From: Dryomyza anilis
Lineage: Eukaryota > Arthropoda > Insecta > Diptera > Dryomyzidae
Direction: 5' to 3'
DNA: 64,000 nucleotides
NCBI GenBank assembly: GCA_951804985.1
Contig: OX638132.1
Span: 25,458,617-25,522,616, forward strand
Within the stretch, counting starts at the first letter, position 1, and each line of letters starts with the position of its first letter. This document shows positions 12,601-24,259 of this stretch, piece after piece. Below the pieces are notes generated by a model. It worked only from the letters and a program-made list of their open reading frames with translations, ran no database searches and was not told the DNA's origin. A program made the translations under genes and the position numbers.

Positions 12601-13974
12601 CAGGATCATTCTAACTCTAAGGAATTTTCATAAATATTGAAATATAGAGAAAATTGAAAAGGTATAAAAAAATCATTTTATATTTTATATTAAGTTTTTT
12701 ATTTATCGAACAACAGTTCGTTTGGTTTTTTAAACCAATGAATGTCTTTAAAAAATGTCAGCTATTAAACAAATACTGCAGTGAAGTGTAGCCGCTGAAG
12801 AGACTTCACTATAATACTGTCGACTGGCATTGCAAAATGCGCTAAATGAGCGCAGTTCAGTAGAGCATATTTTGTAGAGCGAACTTCAAATACATTTGTG
12901 TAGATGTCAATTATCTATTATATGCTGCTAAAAAAAATTAATTGATAAAGAACTGTGAGGTGATATTTTGGGTAAAATAAGTAAAATTGTATATTCGGGT
13001 GTTAAGTCATTATTAGCATTTATTATATTTAAAATATGTGGTGATTTATACTTGTGTATAAATAAATATTTAAATATATATTTAAAATGTATTCAGTGTC
13101 GAATGCATAAAATTTAATATTTGTTTATATTTAAAAAATTAAACTATTTGTTTTAGTAAAAAAACATATCATATGGTAACATTTCAATAACTAATTTAAA
13201 ATTTATTTAACAGAAGTGAATTTTTTAGTATTGGGCTTTTAATGATCTAAAAAACAAGCCTTTAGAATGTTTAAGGTTTAAAATAAAAAATATTCACAGA
13301 AAATAAATCTTGACAATTCGAAGAAAATTTGAGTTTAGGGTTTTTTGTGAAACTATTTTTCAAAAGAACTCTATTTAGTATTCCAAGTAGTGGGTGAGAA
13401 TGGCTTAAAATTATTTCTAGAAAAAAAAACATTATGTAATAGGAAAAACTGAGTATGAAGTCAAACTCAGCACTAGCGATTTATATAGAAATGTTGTATG
13501 TGATGTTAATGAAAAAACTCGTGTTGGGTGGTGTAATTTTTCTTTCTTTTTTACTAATAAGACAGCAAAACTTAAAATACGCGATATTAGTATGATTTTT
13601 TCTATGAACTTCAAGACCATAACAAAGACCTCACAATCAGTTTTTTATATCGCATACAGTTTTTGAGTTATAACGTAAACCAACAACAAAATATGGCAAT
13701 TTTCGTGTCTTTCTATATATTTTCTGATTTGAGCTTTCGATCTGATTTCTTTTGTATTATATTAAGAAAACTTGAGATAAGATTTTGAAATAAACCCAAT
13801 TAGAGTCGGATGGATCTGACCATGCTCCCAACAAAAAACGACACCCACACCTGACAGTCGTATCAGCAACATGCAATAATAAGCAATAATACGGCTATAA
13901 CATGTGCGAAATACCAAAATATTATAAAAAAAAATAAAACAGCACATAAAATGTTGCCATTTAAAGCAACAACA

Positions 13975-14620
13975 TTTGAACGAAAAGTATTACAGCAACT
14001 AGTACAATACTAGACGACGGCAACAACATTATTAGGACAACAAAAACATTATTACGACAACAACAATATTATTACGACACTAACAACAACATTCAATTGG
14101 TCATACATATTGCATGCAACATGCATGCATTGCAAATGGCAACAGCAACATGGTCAGCAACACCGCTTTGTTGGCAACAACAATAGCATAAAAAATATCA
14201 ACAACAACAATAATAAGAACAACCTGCGCCGTTTGTTGCCATTTATGTTGATAGCTATTTGCATATCGTTCCAACAAAAACAAACAGCAACAACATATTA
14301 ATGACAAATTTATGATTTATGAATGGAAATTGCATTTTAGCAGCAACAACAACAACAAATAAACCTAACCACTACGACAATAAGAAAAACAAACCAAATA
14401 AAGTGTTTTTTTGTTGCTGTATTCTTGCTATTTATGTTGCTCGCATATAGGCGCCGCTGTTGCTGCTGCTGACCAGGCGGTCGCCAAGGCGAACCATTAA
14501 AGGAGTCACAACTTCGTGTCGCTGCTGATGCTGTTGCTGCTTAATAAGCTGCAGCAACATGCGGCTAGCTGTGTGTTGGCGGCATGAGCAACACGTTGAC
14601 ATGCGGTAAGACACGCTCAA
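13975..14620. repeat. CAA/CAG-rich simple-sequence tract
   Basis: The tract begins with repeated AACAACATTATTACGACAACAA-like words (13980-14100) and continues as GCAACAACAAC and, on the other strand, TTGCTGCTGCTG. It contains short frames on both strands with no recognisable domain. Confidence 0.7.
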
Positions 14621-15267
14621 GCTCTGTATTTTATTTTGTTGACCAACTGCGTTCGATGATGACCCAATTATAATGTCAAATAAATAAATAATTAAAGAAA
14701 TTTATATAATTAAAATATAGAACAAATAAAACATTAGTTCACCGATAAAAATACTATAATAAAAAGAATGGAAAATGTTTTTAGAATAAATAGTTATGTA
14801 TTTTTTTTTCTTTCAAAAGTAAATGTTTTTTCTTTCAATTTACCTACTAATTTTACTACTCATTTTACTACTAAATTTTACTACTAAATATTACTTCATT
14901 TGGAATGATATGCCATCCTTATTACTATTATGCATATTGTGTTTCATAATTAAACTCTCACAAAAAGGCGCTATGAATTATATGACGACCAGAGTGACAT
15001 CGAAGACAAAGTGTTTGAGTTTAATCCGTAACTGCTGCATACCTCTAGGGGCATTTATTACTCGATTTTTAAAACCAATTTGATTAAAATAAAAACAATT
15101 TAGTTGCATTTAAAAAACTACTTCACACACAAACAAAATATCGTTTCCTGTAAACAATTTCGCCAACAAACATTAAAGCGTTTGCAATCTCATTTGTAGG
15201 AAATTATCGAAGTGTACCGCACAAATGCTCAATAGTGTTCTTACAAATATTTGTAGTGATATGAAAA

Positions 15268-15800
15268 GTGTTTACAACAAATATTTAAAAATGTTCTTAT
15301 GTTTGCCATAAACATTGGTAGTGTTTGCCATATACATTGGCAGTGTTTAGCACAAATTTCTGAAGTGTTTCCGGCAAATATTTGAAGTGTTCGCCAAATT
15401 CAGTCAATGCAAAATGTTTTTTTTTTTTTATTGCGGCAACCACTCATTTACGCGACATGTTTTTAAAAAATTAGATATTGTTTTGTTAAAACACTAGAAT
15501 TGCGTAATTGTTTGCAATAAGTCATTATTATTTACGACTAACAATGTGTTTACAACAAATATTTAAAAACGTTTTTATGTTTGTCATAAACAATGGTAGT
15601 GTTTGCCACAAACATTGGCAGTGTTTACCACAAATTTCTGAAGAGTTTCCGGCAAATATTTGAAGTGTTCGCCAAACTCAGTCAATTGCGGCAACCACTC
15701 ATTTGCGCCACAATTTTTTAAAAAATTAGATATTGTTTTGTTAAAACACTAGAATTGCGTAATTGTTTGCAATAAGTCATTATTATTTACGACTAACAAT
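15268..15800. repeat. Tandem duplication (278 bp + 255 bp)
   Basis: Copy 1 (15268-15545) and copy 2 (15546-15800) both run from GTGTTTACAACAAATATTTA to GACTAACAAT. Copy 2 lacks a ~23-base T-rich piece present in copy 1. Inside each copy, a ~22-bp word AGTGTTTGCCACAAACATTGG is itself repeated, so this is an array within an array. It ends 20 bases before the left end of the Tc1-like element. Confidence 0.85.
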
Positions 15801-15819
15801 AAGTATTTCTGGCAGCCTA

Positions 15820-16743
15820 CAGTGGCTCACTGATTGTTTCGTGCAGTACACAATTCTAATTTTAAAGGTTTCTAGCTGTTAAATATACACTTATATTGAC
15901 AAAATTTTAACGCAAAGTTGTAGACCAATGTTCATCGAACATAATACATGAATTTGGAAGTGCTTCTCTCGTGGTAACAGGACTTTACAATACACATAGA
16001 AAATTTGCATATGCATACATTTTATTTAGATGTTAGCTCTCGATCGTGGTCCCGTTCGTCGCTGTTTTTTTGTTTACTATGTCAATTCAGTGGTGATCGC
16101 AGTTAGCAGTTAATTTTAGTCGGAATTCATTACAATATATGTAAATCAGAACGATTTATTTTAAAAACGGGTCACCGCACAACAATGAGAACAGCGCGAA
16201 TTAGTCTTTTTTCACTTCAAATATGAGAACACCTAACGAAAAATGGCTGAAATCGTAAACTTGAGTCCCTCTACAGTGCAGAGCACCCTCCAATGCTTTT
16301 TGCACGAAAATCGTGTGGCCCATAAGAGAAGAAATGCTCCGAATAAAATTTTTACGGAAGCGGACGAGTGACTTGTTCTGCGTAAAATAAAGAAAAATCC
16401 GAAGCTTTCCGCTCCAAAATTGGTCATGGATGCTGAGAAAGAGTTGAACAATAAATGTTTTGCCGAAACTATTTTCCGACTCCTGCGGGCCAACAATTTC
16501 CATGGTCGAGTAGCACTCAAGAAACCTTTCACAAACAAACATAATCAGCTACGTCGACTGAACTTCGTCAAACAGCATGTTTTCCATCCGGGTTCATTCT
16601 GGAACGACGTCATATTCTCAGACGAGTCCAAATTCAATATATTTGGATCCAACGGATTGCATTACGTGTGGCGTAAGGCTAATACCGAGCTAGGCAATAA
16701 ACACCTCAAGTCTACAGTAAAGCATGCTTTCTATTTAAAATAA
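15820..16743 (+). mobile_element. 5' half of a Tc1-like DNA transposon (3'-truncated)
   Basis: The left end is TA followed by CAGTGGCTCACTGATTG, the usual form of a Tc1/mariner terminus. About 420 bases later a Tc1-type transposase frame begins. The element stops abruptly after the first catalytic Asp block, where a TGTTACG...TAACA segment (possible solo LTR) follows. No right terminus was found in the window. It is a dead relic. Confidence 0.8.
16243..16743 (+). pseudogene. Tc1-like transposase, N-terminal half, broken
   Basis: Reading from ATG at 16243, the product contains a helix-turn-helix-like NLSPSTVQSTLQ, then RRNAPNKIFTEADE. An in-frame TGA follows at 16369-16371. The frame continues as LRKIKKNPKLSAPKLVMDAEKEL, written here in part only. 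NNFHGRVALKKPF and WNDVIFSDESKFNIFGSNG follow, then TVKH. FSDES carries the first Asp of the DDE/D catalytic triad. The second Asp and final Glu are missing because homology stops after TVKH. About 167 codons remain of a family that is usually about 340. The relationship to insect Tc1-like transposases is clear from these motifs. It cannot be active. Confidence 0.88.
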
Positions 16744-17255
16744 TGTTACGAAAATTAAGTCTACGGGAAACTGTTCTACAAGTTCGTATCTCTGGATTGT
16801 GTACAAAAAAGAAACACTTTATGCTTGGTTTAAATTACAACAATCAACTATATTTAATTTAACTAACAACTTTACTAATTATAAATTCAAACAACTGCTG
16901 CATGTCGACTATTTAACTTTCCATTGTTTTCACAAGAGATACACTCGACCACTTTCCAATCACTACTAAAGTGCTGTGCGTCAAATGCGGCGCCCTTATA
17001 TACTGCATACATCAGTTCGACAAGTTTCGATACACGCCAGCAATGTTTCGAGAACCTTCTGCACTTTACGTGAAAGCTGCATGCCATTTGAATCATCCAT
17101 CTCTTTCTCGCACATTGCATCAGTTCGCTGAATGATCTTCCGTCTCTTTCTAATAAATACATTGTTTAGTGCGCTGAATTGTCTTGCGTCTCATTTACTC
17201 TTGCGCAGCGGAGCAAATTACCACTTTTCGTAAAAATATTTAAGAATTTCTAACA
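16744..17255 (-). mobile_element. Possible solo LTR (TGTTA...TAACA, 512 bp)
   Basis: The segment starts TGTTACG and ends CTAACA, giving short TGTTA/TAACA inverted ends as in many Gypsy or Pao/BEL LTRs. Its base composition is higher in GC than the surroundings. On the minus strand it contains AGTATATAAGGGCGCC, a good TATA-type core promoter. No primer-binding site, gag or pol follows on either side, and I see no clear target-site duplication, so it is called solo and only tentatively. It begins exactly where the Tc1-like transposase sequence ends. Confidence 0.4.
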
Positions 17256-18299
17256 CATTATTATGCATTTTCATTATAACTTTTATTATTCAATTTGTTT
17301 ATGTGTTCCATCTTATGTCGTATATGCGACACGTTTTAACAAACCTAGACAGTCATTTTCTATATATCAATATTTGAATTTTTGAATGGTGAAATTACCT
17401 AAATGTCAAGAAAAATATTTAAAGTTTCCGCAATATCTACAGCATTAAAATTGGGGTTGAAATTAATTTTTCGGATCAAAATCCACTCTACCCACTCATA
17501 GTTTTCGATTTTTGATAATGTTCACTATTTTGTATTATATTATTTTACATTGTGACTGTCCAAAACTTAACTTTTCATTAACCACATTTTTTTTAAATTT
17601 GCCATTTCGAAAAACAACAAATTTAAGACATTTTGGAATATGCAATATATTCAACCATTGAACATTGCCAAATACCTCACAACCTAAACCTTGGGGTTAA
17701 GAAGGAGTTCTAGAATTGAAATAAGATGCTGTCCTGAGGGAATACCAATATGATGCGTATTATTTTAATACAAACTCTGTAAAATAGTAAAATAAGTGCA
17801 GACATTTAAGAATATAATTAAAAACTCACAATGACAATGCAACCCTGTGATTTAGTAACGTAAAACGTGAAACGTTGAATTCAAGCTGAGTTCGAAAAAT
17901 AATTAAACTGTATTCTTCTCGAAGATTTTACAAGATTTTTGAACTCAATATCTTGAATTCGTTAAAATAATGAAAGTTCTTGGACGGATCTAACTGAATT
18001 TATGATTTGGAAATACATAATTCGAATAAATGAGCAAATAATGTATTTATTTTATGTAATTTTACAAACTCTGCCCAAAAAATTATTTTTATTTTTCCAA
18101 ATTGTTTAAAAACCACCCCAAATGTTCAAAAAAGAATTTTTAAGAATTTGACTTATTTTCTTTAATTCCAATATATTTTTCTTTAATGTATATATCGTTT
18201 AAAAATCAATAAATACATAATAATATGCATATTTGAAAAATTATAATTTTTTCAATATTTTCTTTAACATGCGCAATAACATGCGCAAATTGCGCAATA

Positions 18300-18760
18300 A
18301 TTATGAAAAAATGCAATCCTTGACTTGCCTTGACCTTTGCCAACATTTATGCGCGCTGCTTGGCCTTTTCCACGCACAACAACAATAAACAAAAGCAACA
18401 ACCACATCAGCAGCAACTGCAACAGCAACGGCAAAGTCATAAAGAACAACATATTGCAAGTATAATGACGCTGCGATAAGACGCGACTGTCTGAAAATTG
18501 GTTCTAATGATGATAAACGCTTGGTTCGGCTTTGGCTCAGTTGCTGGCTGCGACTATAGCTGCTGCCGTTGCGTACCAATTGAAGCGCGAGCAACAATTG
18601 CTGCTATTGAGCAGCAACACCAACAACGAGCACAGCAGTTGCTATTGCTATCGCTGCGTCTGCCAAAGTTATGGCCATTGCCAGCGAAGTACGTGTGCGA
18701 TAAAGTGCACAAGGAGTACGTCCATGGTGACGAGCTAAAATGCAATAAGTGCTATTTCAA
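18300..18760. repeat. CAA/CAG-rich tract upstream of the 10-bp array
   Basis: GCAACAAC/GCAGCAACAGC words appear on both strands. An 88-codon frame (18498-18764, +) spans it and ends just before the 10-bp array. It has no recognisable domain and no clear donor site in the phase the bHLH exon would require, so I do not assign it to dysf. Confidence 0.5.
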
Positions 18761-18794
18761 ATAGATTTTACTTTATTTTTTTTTTAATTTTCTA

Positions 18795-19975
18795 AAAATA
18801 TTTTTTAATATTATTTAATATTTTTTAATAATTTTTAATATTTTTAATATTTTTTAATATTTTTTAATATTTTTTAATATTTTTTAATATTTTTTAATAT
18901 TTTTTAATATTTTTTAATATTTTTTAATATTTTTTAATATTTTTTAATATTTTTTAATATTTTTTAATATTTTTTAATATTTTTTAATATTTTTTAATAT
19001 TTTTTAATATTTTTTAATATTTTTTAATATTTTTTAATATTTTTTAATATTTTTTAATATTTTTTAATATTTTTTAATATTTTTTAATATTTTTTAATAT
19101 TTTTTAATATTTTTTAATATTTTTTTAATATTTTTTAATTTTTTTTAATATTTTTTTAATATTTTTTAATATTTTTTAATATTTTTTAATTTAATATTTT
19201 TTAATATTTTTTAATATTTTTAAATATTTTTTAATATTTTTTAATATTTTTTAATATTTTTTAATATTTTTTAATATTTTTTAATATTTTTTAATATTTT
19301 TTAATATTTTTTAATATTTTTTAATATTTTTTAATATTTTTTAATATTTTTTAATATTTTTTAATATTTTTTAATATTTTTTAATATTTTTTAATATTTT
19401 TTAATATTTTTTAATATTTTTTAATATTTTTTAATATTTTTTAATATTTTTTAATATTTTTTAATATTTTTTAATATTTTTTAATATTTTTTAATATTTT
19501 TTAATATTTTTTAATATTTTTTAATATTTTTTAATATTTTTTAATATTTTTTAATATTTTTTAATATTTTTTAATATTTTTTAATATTTTTTAATATTTT
19601 TTAATATTTTTTAATATTTTTTAATATTTTTTAATATTTTTTAATATTTTTTAATATTTTTTAATATTTTTTAATATTTTTTAATATTTTTTAATATTTT
19701 TTAATATTTTTTAATATTTTTTAATATTTTTTAATATTTTTTAATATTTTTTAATATTTTTTAATATTTTTTAATATTTTTTTAATATTTTTTAATTTTT
19801 TTTTTTAATATTTTTTAATATTTTGTAGTATTTTTTAATATTTTTTAACATTTTTTAATATTTTTTAATATTTTTTAATATTTTTTATTATTTTTTAATA
19901 TTTTTTATTTTTTTTTAATATTTTTTAATTTTTTAATATTTTTTAATATTTTTTTAATATTTTTTAATATTTAAT
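18795..19975 (+). repeat. (AATATTTTTT)n 10-bp minisatellite abutting the bHLH exon acceptor
   Basis: About 117 head-to-tail copies of AATATTTTTT run over ~1.18 kb. The core (18840-19770) is nearly perfect. Degeneration is confined to both edges (length variants of the T run, AATATTTTTTT, TTTTTTATT). The array ends directly at the pyrimidine tract CTTCCTTTTATTTCTCC that precedes the acceptor CATAG at 19992-19996. The last TTAAT word lies about 22 bases upstream of the AG, where a branch point would be expected. Confidence 0.95.
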
Positions 19976-19996
19976 CTTCCTTTTATTTCTCCATAG

Positions 19997-20178
19997 ATTT
20001 GATGCCAATAAATCAACGAAAGGCGCCTCGAAACTGCGACGCGATCTGATCAATGCTGAAATCGCGAATCTGCGCGATTTGCTGCCGCTGCCACAATCGA
20101 CGCGACAGCGGCTTTCACAGCTGCAGCTGATGGCGCTGGTGTGTGTCTATGTACGAAAGGCCAACTATTTCCAACAAG
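19997..20178 (+). CDS. dysf: dysfusion (NPAS4-type bHLH-PAS factor), bHLH exon
   Basis: The exon is 182 bases: one base finishing a codon, 60 full codons, and one base opening the next. It is bounded by CTCCATAG and GTAAGTG. It encodes a complete bHLH domain. The basic region is KSTKGASKLRRDLINAEI, helix 1 is EIANLRDLLP, the loop is LPQSTRQR, and helix 2 is LSQLQLMALVCVYVRKANYF. The word STKGASK-RRD-INAEI is the signature of the vertebrate NPAS4/insect Dysfusion subfamily and separates it from Trachealess, Single-minded and Tango. Family knowledge: Dysfusion heterodimerises with Tango (ARNT) in the nucleus, binds TCGTG-type sites and controls tracheal branch fusion and leg joint formation in Drosophila. 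The exon has no start codon, so the N-terminus is upstream. A 10-bp AT array touches its acceptor. The basic and helix positions appear intact. Confidence 0.96.
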
Positions 20179-20259
20179 GTAAGTGTTGCCAACTGCAGAT
20201 GTTTTTTATTAGCAACATCAGTCTAAGGCGACCGCAACGCGACTGCCGCGCGACCAGCG

Positions 20260-20600
20260 CTGCCTCGTGCAGTTAATAATATGTGTGAATGTCCAGGCCA
20301 ACTAGCAGCCGCAGCAGCAACAACAGGTGTCTTTGTTATTGTTGTTGAAAATCTTGCAGTACTTGCTACACTTGTTGCTGTCGCTGATATTGCTGCTAAT
20401 TCGTTGCAATTCAATTTAATTCAAAGCAATTCAATTGCCGCAGCAACTGCTGCCAATTGTAATTGGCAATTAGAAGCAATGCGCAAAATTTATGTACTTC
20501 GTACGACAATTTATAGCAACTTTGTTAGTGCTGCTGTTGCTGTTATTGCTTTACAAGCGCCATGGCTTCACAAATCTCTGGAAACTTGGCTCAAAAAAAC
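20260..20600. repeat. CAA/CAG-type simple sequence just downstream of the bHLH exon
   Basis: GCAGCAGCAACAAC, TTGTTGTTG and CAATTCAATT words follow the donor site. A frame at 20281-20604 is open by composition only and encodes an Ala/Val-rich peptide without a domain. Confidence 0.6.
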
Positions 20601-21324
20601 GTGAGAAACGTTTGGCTTAATAATCAAATTTATTGCCTTACATTTAAATTAAATCAATTTTGTTCAAATTTGCGTTTAATCAAAGCAGTTGATTTGAATT
20701 ATTTTTAAATAATAATGCATGTTGACTGAATCTAATACTAAATTATTGCCTATTATTAATTAAATGATTGTAATTTGTAAATTGAATTTATTTAAAAAAA
20801 TTATTTAATGCATAATTTCTGCGGAATAAGTAATGATAAATAAGTACAGATGCATAAATACTGAAAAATAAATACTAATGCAAACATTAATGTAGTAAAA
20901 TTCCATAGTTTTTTGTATTTGTGCTGAAAAATATCTTTGTACTGCAATTTCTTACTTTTTAAGTGCATTTGTATTTATTAACATTGATTTTACTACACAA
21001 TGTTGTAGAAAGTCGTTTTCTACATATTGCAGAAACCGTTTTAAGTTTTGGTTTTCTGTATTTACACACAGGGCGGGTATAGTATGAGCAGAGTAATGCG
21101 CGGTACAAACGAAATCGAAGCAACTGAAAGGATGACGATGTAAGGGAGAGAATTTTCTACTAGCGCGGCACTGATGCCTTTGTGTCCTCAGAACTGAAGT
21201 ATATGTGTTATACACACTTTAATTTTTGAAAGAATACATAATTTTATATATTATAAATGCCATCAAATTGTCTGCTTATTTGTGAATTTGTAGTTAATAC
21301 AGATTGTAGTATTTATTTTACTAC

Positions 21325-21326
<2 letters not shown>

Positions 21327-21368
<42 letters not shown>

Positions 21369-21371
21369 TTA
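21327..21371. repeat. (TTTA)n microsatellite
   Basis: About eleven perfect TTTA units are present. Confidence 0.95.
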
Positions 21372-22239
21372 AAATTGACATGTTGTATTTTGATAAAAAT
21401 ATGTTTAAATGCAGATGTAGTTATGTTTCTACATATTTGTATACGCCAAAAATTTAGATATTTTTAATACAAATGTAGTCAAATTGTGTTCAAAAATTTA
21501 GTAACTACATCAATTAAGTAAAAACAAATATATTTGTTTTTGCACATATATTAAATTTTCTCAGTTGAGAGATTTGAATAAAATCATTGAGCAATCAGTT
21601 GATTGACGAAACAAATTTCCATTTTGTGTGCAAGAAAACTTATTAATAAATCTTTTAAATAATTATTATGTATTAAATATTAAAATTTTGTCTAAAGAAC
21701 ATTTAGAATAAATAAAAATAAATGCAAAAAATACATTCAGCAAATAAGAAATGTGCAAATTTAACACTTTAGAGCATTGCTCTCGTTGCTGCTGTTGCTG
21801 ACTTCCTTAAATGCTAACGATAGCCACAAATATTTGCACATTACACTAACATAGAGCAACATATATTTTTTTTACCACATTTAGGCACATATTTAACAAG
21901 TGTAACGTAAAAACTAACAAAATGGCAACAGCAGCAAACAGAAGGCGCGCAAATGTTGCTGCTTCTGCTGCATGAAATAACGCTGTGAAAAGCAAACAAA
22001 GTTTATTAGCAGTCGAATATTAAAAATCACAAACTACCGATAACAGCAACTGTTGCTGCAAAAATAACTGCATATTTAGTAGCAACAGAAATTTTTAAAA
22101 TTTTTACAGGAACGGAGATATGGCATTGCTGTGAAAATGTATGTTGCAGTTGCGTGCAATTGTTAATATTTGCGGAGGAAGCAGCTGATTGTGTGCAGGC
22201 AATACACTGAAAAATTATAGTTTAAATAGGGTTAAAAAC

Positions 22240-24250
22240 AAAAATAAAACAAAAAATCGTTTGTGATAACTAAATTGCAGTTAAATTGTTAGAAATAGTT
22301 GATTTGAATTATCACAACCATATTCTATGAGATGAGGTTAAAAGAAAGAATTAAACCAAATTGAATTTATTAGAATCGACAAAAGTTCAAAGTAATTCAA
22401 CTAAATACAAATTATTAAAAAGTTATTATAAAAGCATTTCTAATTATTTCTTTGATTTAAAATCACCGCAAAGTTAATTTGGTTGCCATAGAAAATATTT
22501 TATTTAATAATATTTTTACTTTAAATTAGCGTAACTAAAATTGATTTAAATTATTACAATCAAAAAATGATAAGTAATGCATTTCTAACTATTTTTGATT
22601 TAACAGACATCTCGGATTTGATATGGTTGCCACAGCAGATATTTTATTTTTTATTTATGTAGTTTATATAACTAATAACTAAGATTGATTTTAGTTATCA
22701 CAATCAGAGAATGAACATTTGTTTGTGAGAACTATATTAAGCTTTCGGAATCAATCATCGTTTGCAGTAAACGATGTGAGGTAGTCACAACCAAATTGTA
22801 CTGCTTTAATGTTATCGTATATGCATTTCTAACTATTTCTTTGGTATAACAGCCATCTCAGAATTGATACGGTTGCCAAAGCAGATGTTTTATTTTAAAT
22901 TTTGCATTTTAAATAAGCAATAAATAATTTGAATAAATAAATAATTTGAATTATCACATTCATCGAAAGAAAAATTGTTTGTGATAACCAAAATTAAGTT
23001 TTTGAAATTAATAATCATTTGCAGTAAATAATGTGAATTAGTCATAACCAACATGAAATGGATTCCTTACAATTTCTTTGATTTAACAGTCATAAATCAA
23101 AGAAATGGTCAGAATTGATATAGTTGCTATAACATTTATTTCATTCTAATTTTTAAAGTTTAAATTACCGCAACTAAGATTTAGTTTTAAGTTATCACAA
23201 TCATAGAATGAAATTATGTTTGTGAAAACAAAAATTAACTTTTTGGAATCAATAATCGTTTGAAGGAAATGATTTCAAGTAATAATAATAATAGTTTGAC
23301 ACTACAGTCCTGTAAGAACTTAGGCCGAGCTCTCTCACCAATTTGAGATTTGCGTGTTATATTTGTCTCAAAGTGGTGGGACCTATAGTTTAAAGCCGAA
23401 TCCGAACGGCGGGTGAGAGCTTTTCATAGGCAATGTTTTACTCTCGTAAGGTTTGCCATTTACTGCCGAGACGTAGCGCGGTATAGAAAAATGTTTTCTA
23501 TGAAAAGATGTTGTTAGCCCCAGTCCAGGCTTGAACCGGGGACCTTTCGGCTCGCAGTCCAACGCACTAACCTATAGCTAGCGACGATTCAGCTAATCAC
23601 ATTTATATTTTAATTCCTTGAATATTATATCATGCATTATCAATTCTATATTTGATTTAACAGCTATTTCAAGATTAATTTGGTGGCCATAGAAGATATT
23701 TTATTATAATTTTTGAAGTTTATATTAGCATAAATTAAATTGATTTATGTTATCACAATCATAGAATTAAAAGTTGTTTGCAATAACCAAATTTAAGTTA
23801 TCGGAATGAATAATCGTTTGCAGTAAATGATTTGAAATATTTACAAACAAATTCAAATGCTTTAATCTTTGCTCAAATGAATTTTTAATTATTTGTTTGT
23901 TTTAACAGCTATTTTAAAATTAATTTGGTTGACACAGAAGATATCTAATTTTTAATGTTTGCGGTTTAAATTATCGTAAGTTGATTTAAATATTCATTTA
24001 AATCATCAGAATCACAGAAATAAAATTTGGTTGTGATAACCAAATTGAAGTTTTCGGAATCAATTATCGTTTGTAGTAAATTTTTTGAAATTGTCACAAT
24101 TAAATTTTAATGCTTTTAATGTTAGTTCAACTGCATCTTTTAATATTTGTTTGATTTACCAGTTTTTCAAAATAAATTTGGTTGCCACAGAAGATATTTA
24201 ATTTTTAATATTTGCAGTTTCAAAATTAATTTGGAAGTTTAAATAACCAA
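22240..24250. repeat. ~248-bp tandem array, about seven degenerate units, with a SINE inserted
   Basis: The marker phrase TTGGTTGCCA(T/C)AGAAGATATTTTA recurs near 22482, 22622, 22868, 23117, 23680, 23926 and 24176. Most spacings are 246-250 bp once the ~307-bp SINE at 23280-23586 is subtracted; one unit is short (140 bp). Other words recur in the same order: GTTTGTGATAACCAAATT, AATCAATAATCGTTTGCAGTAAA and TTTCTTTGATTTAACAGC. It looks like a local satellite-type expansion that has decayed. Confidence 0.8.
23280..23586 (-). mobile_element. tRNA-derived SINE, copy C (full length), inside the 248-bp array
   Basis: In minus orientation: the AATAATAATAATAG tail at the left, then the body, then the tRNA-like head with the B-box complement GGCTTGAACCGG and TAACCTATAGCTA in place of the A-box complement. 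It sits between array sequence GATTTCAAGTAAT and CGATTCAGCTAAT, a plausible imperfect target-site duplication. The damaged A box suggests it is no longer transcribed. Confidence 0.9.
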
Positions 24251-24259
24251 ACATAAGTT

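Larger units (their letters stand above)
1..19996 (+). other. dysf: dysf intron upstream of the bHLH exon (5' end outside window or not recognised)
   Basis: This sequence lies 5' of the bHLH exon and ends in a normal acceptor, a pyrimidine run followed by CATAG at 19992-19996. The bHLH exon starts with the third base of a codon, so at least one earlier coding exon must exist. I could not find a convincing one here. Mobile elements and arrays are listed separately. I see nothing but AT-rich, apparently non-coding sequence in about 1263-1780, 2650-3750, 4480-5020, 7020-7980, 9800-10385, 10990-12415, 12610-13980, 14630-15260 and 17260-18250. The region 2810-3250 has CAACAG/CATCAG-type simple sequence. 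The whole block could partly be intergenic or 5'UTR, which the sequence alone does not decide. Confidence 0.6.

Noticed and set aside
18498..18764. Candidate upstream dysf coding exon
   Set aside because: The frame is CAA/CAG-derived, I found no donor in the phase needed by the bHLH exon, and I do not recognise the peptide.
18795..19975. CRISPR-like array
   Set aside because: There are no spacers; it is a simple 10-bp tandem repeat in an animal intron.
20281..20604. A 107-codon Ala/Val-rich frame just after the bHLH exon
   Set aside because: Lies in the intron after a strong GTAAGT donor; built from GCAGCAACAAC-type sequence without any domain.
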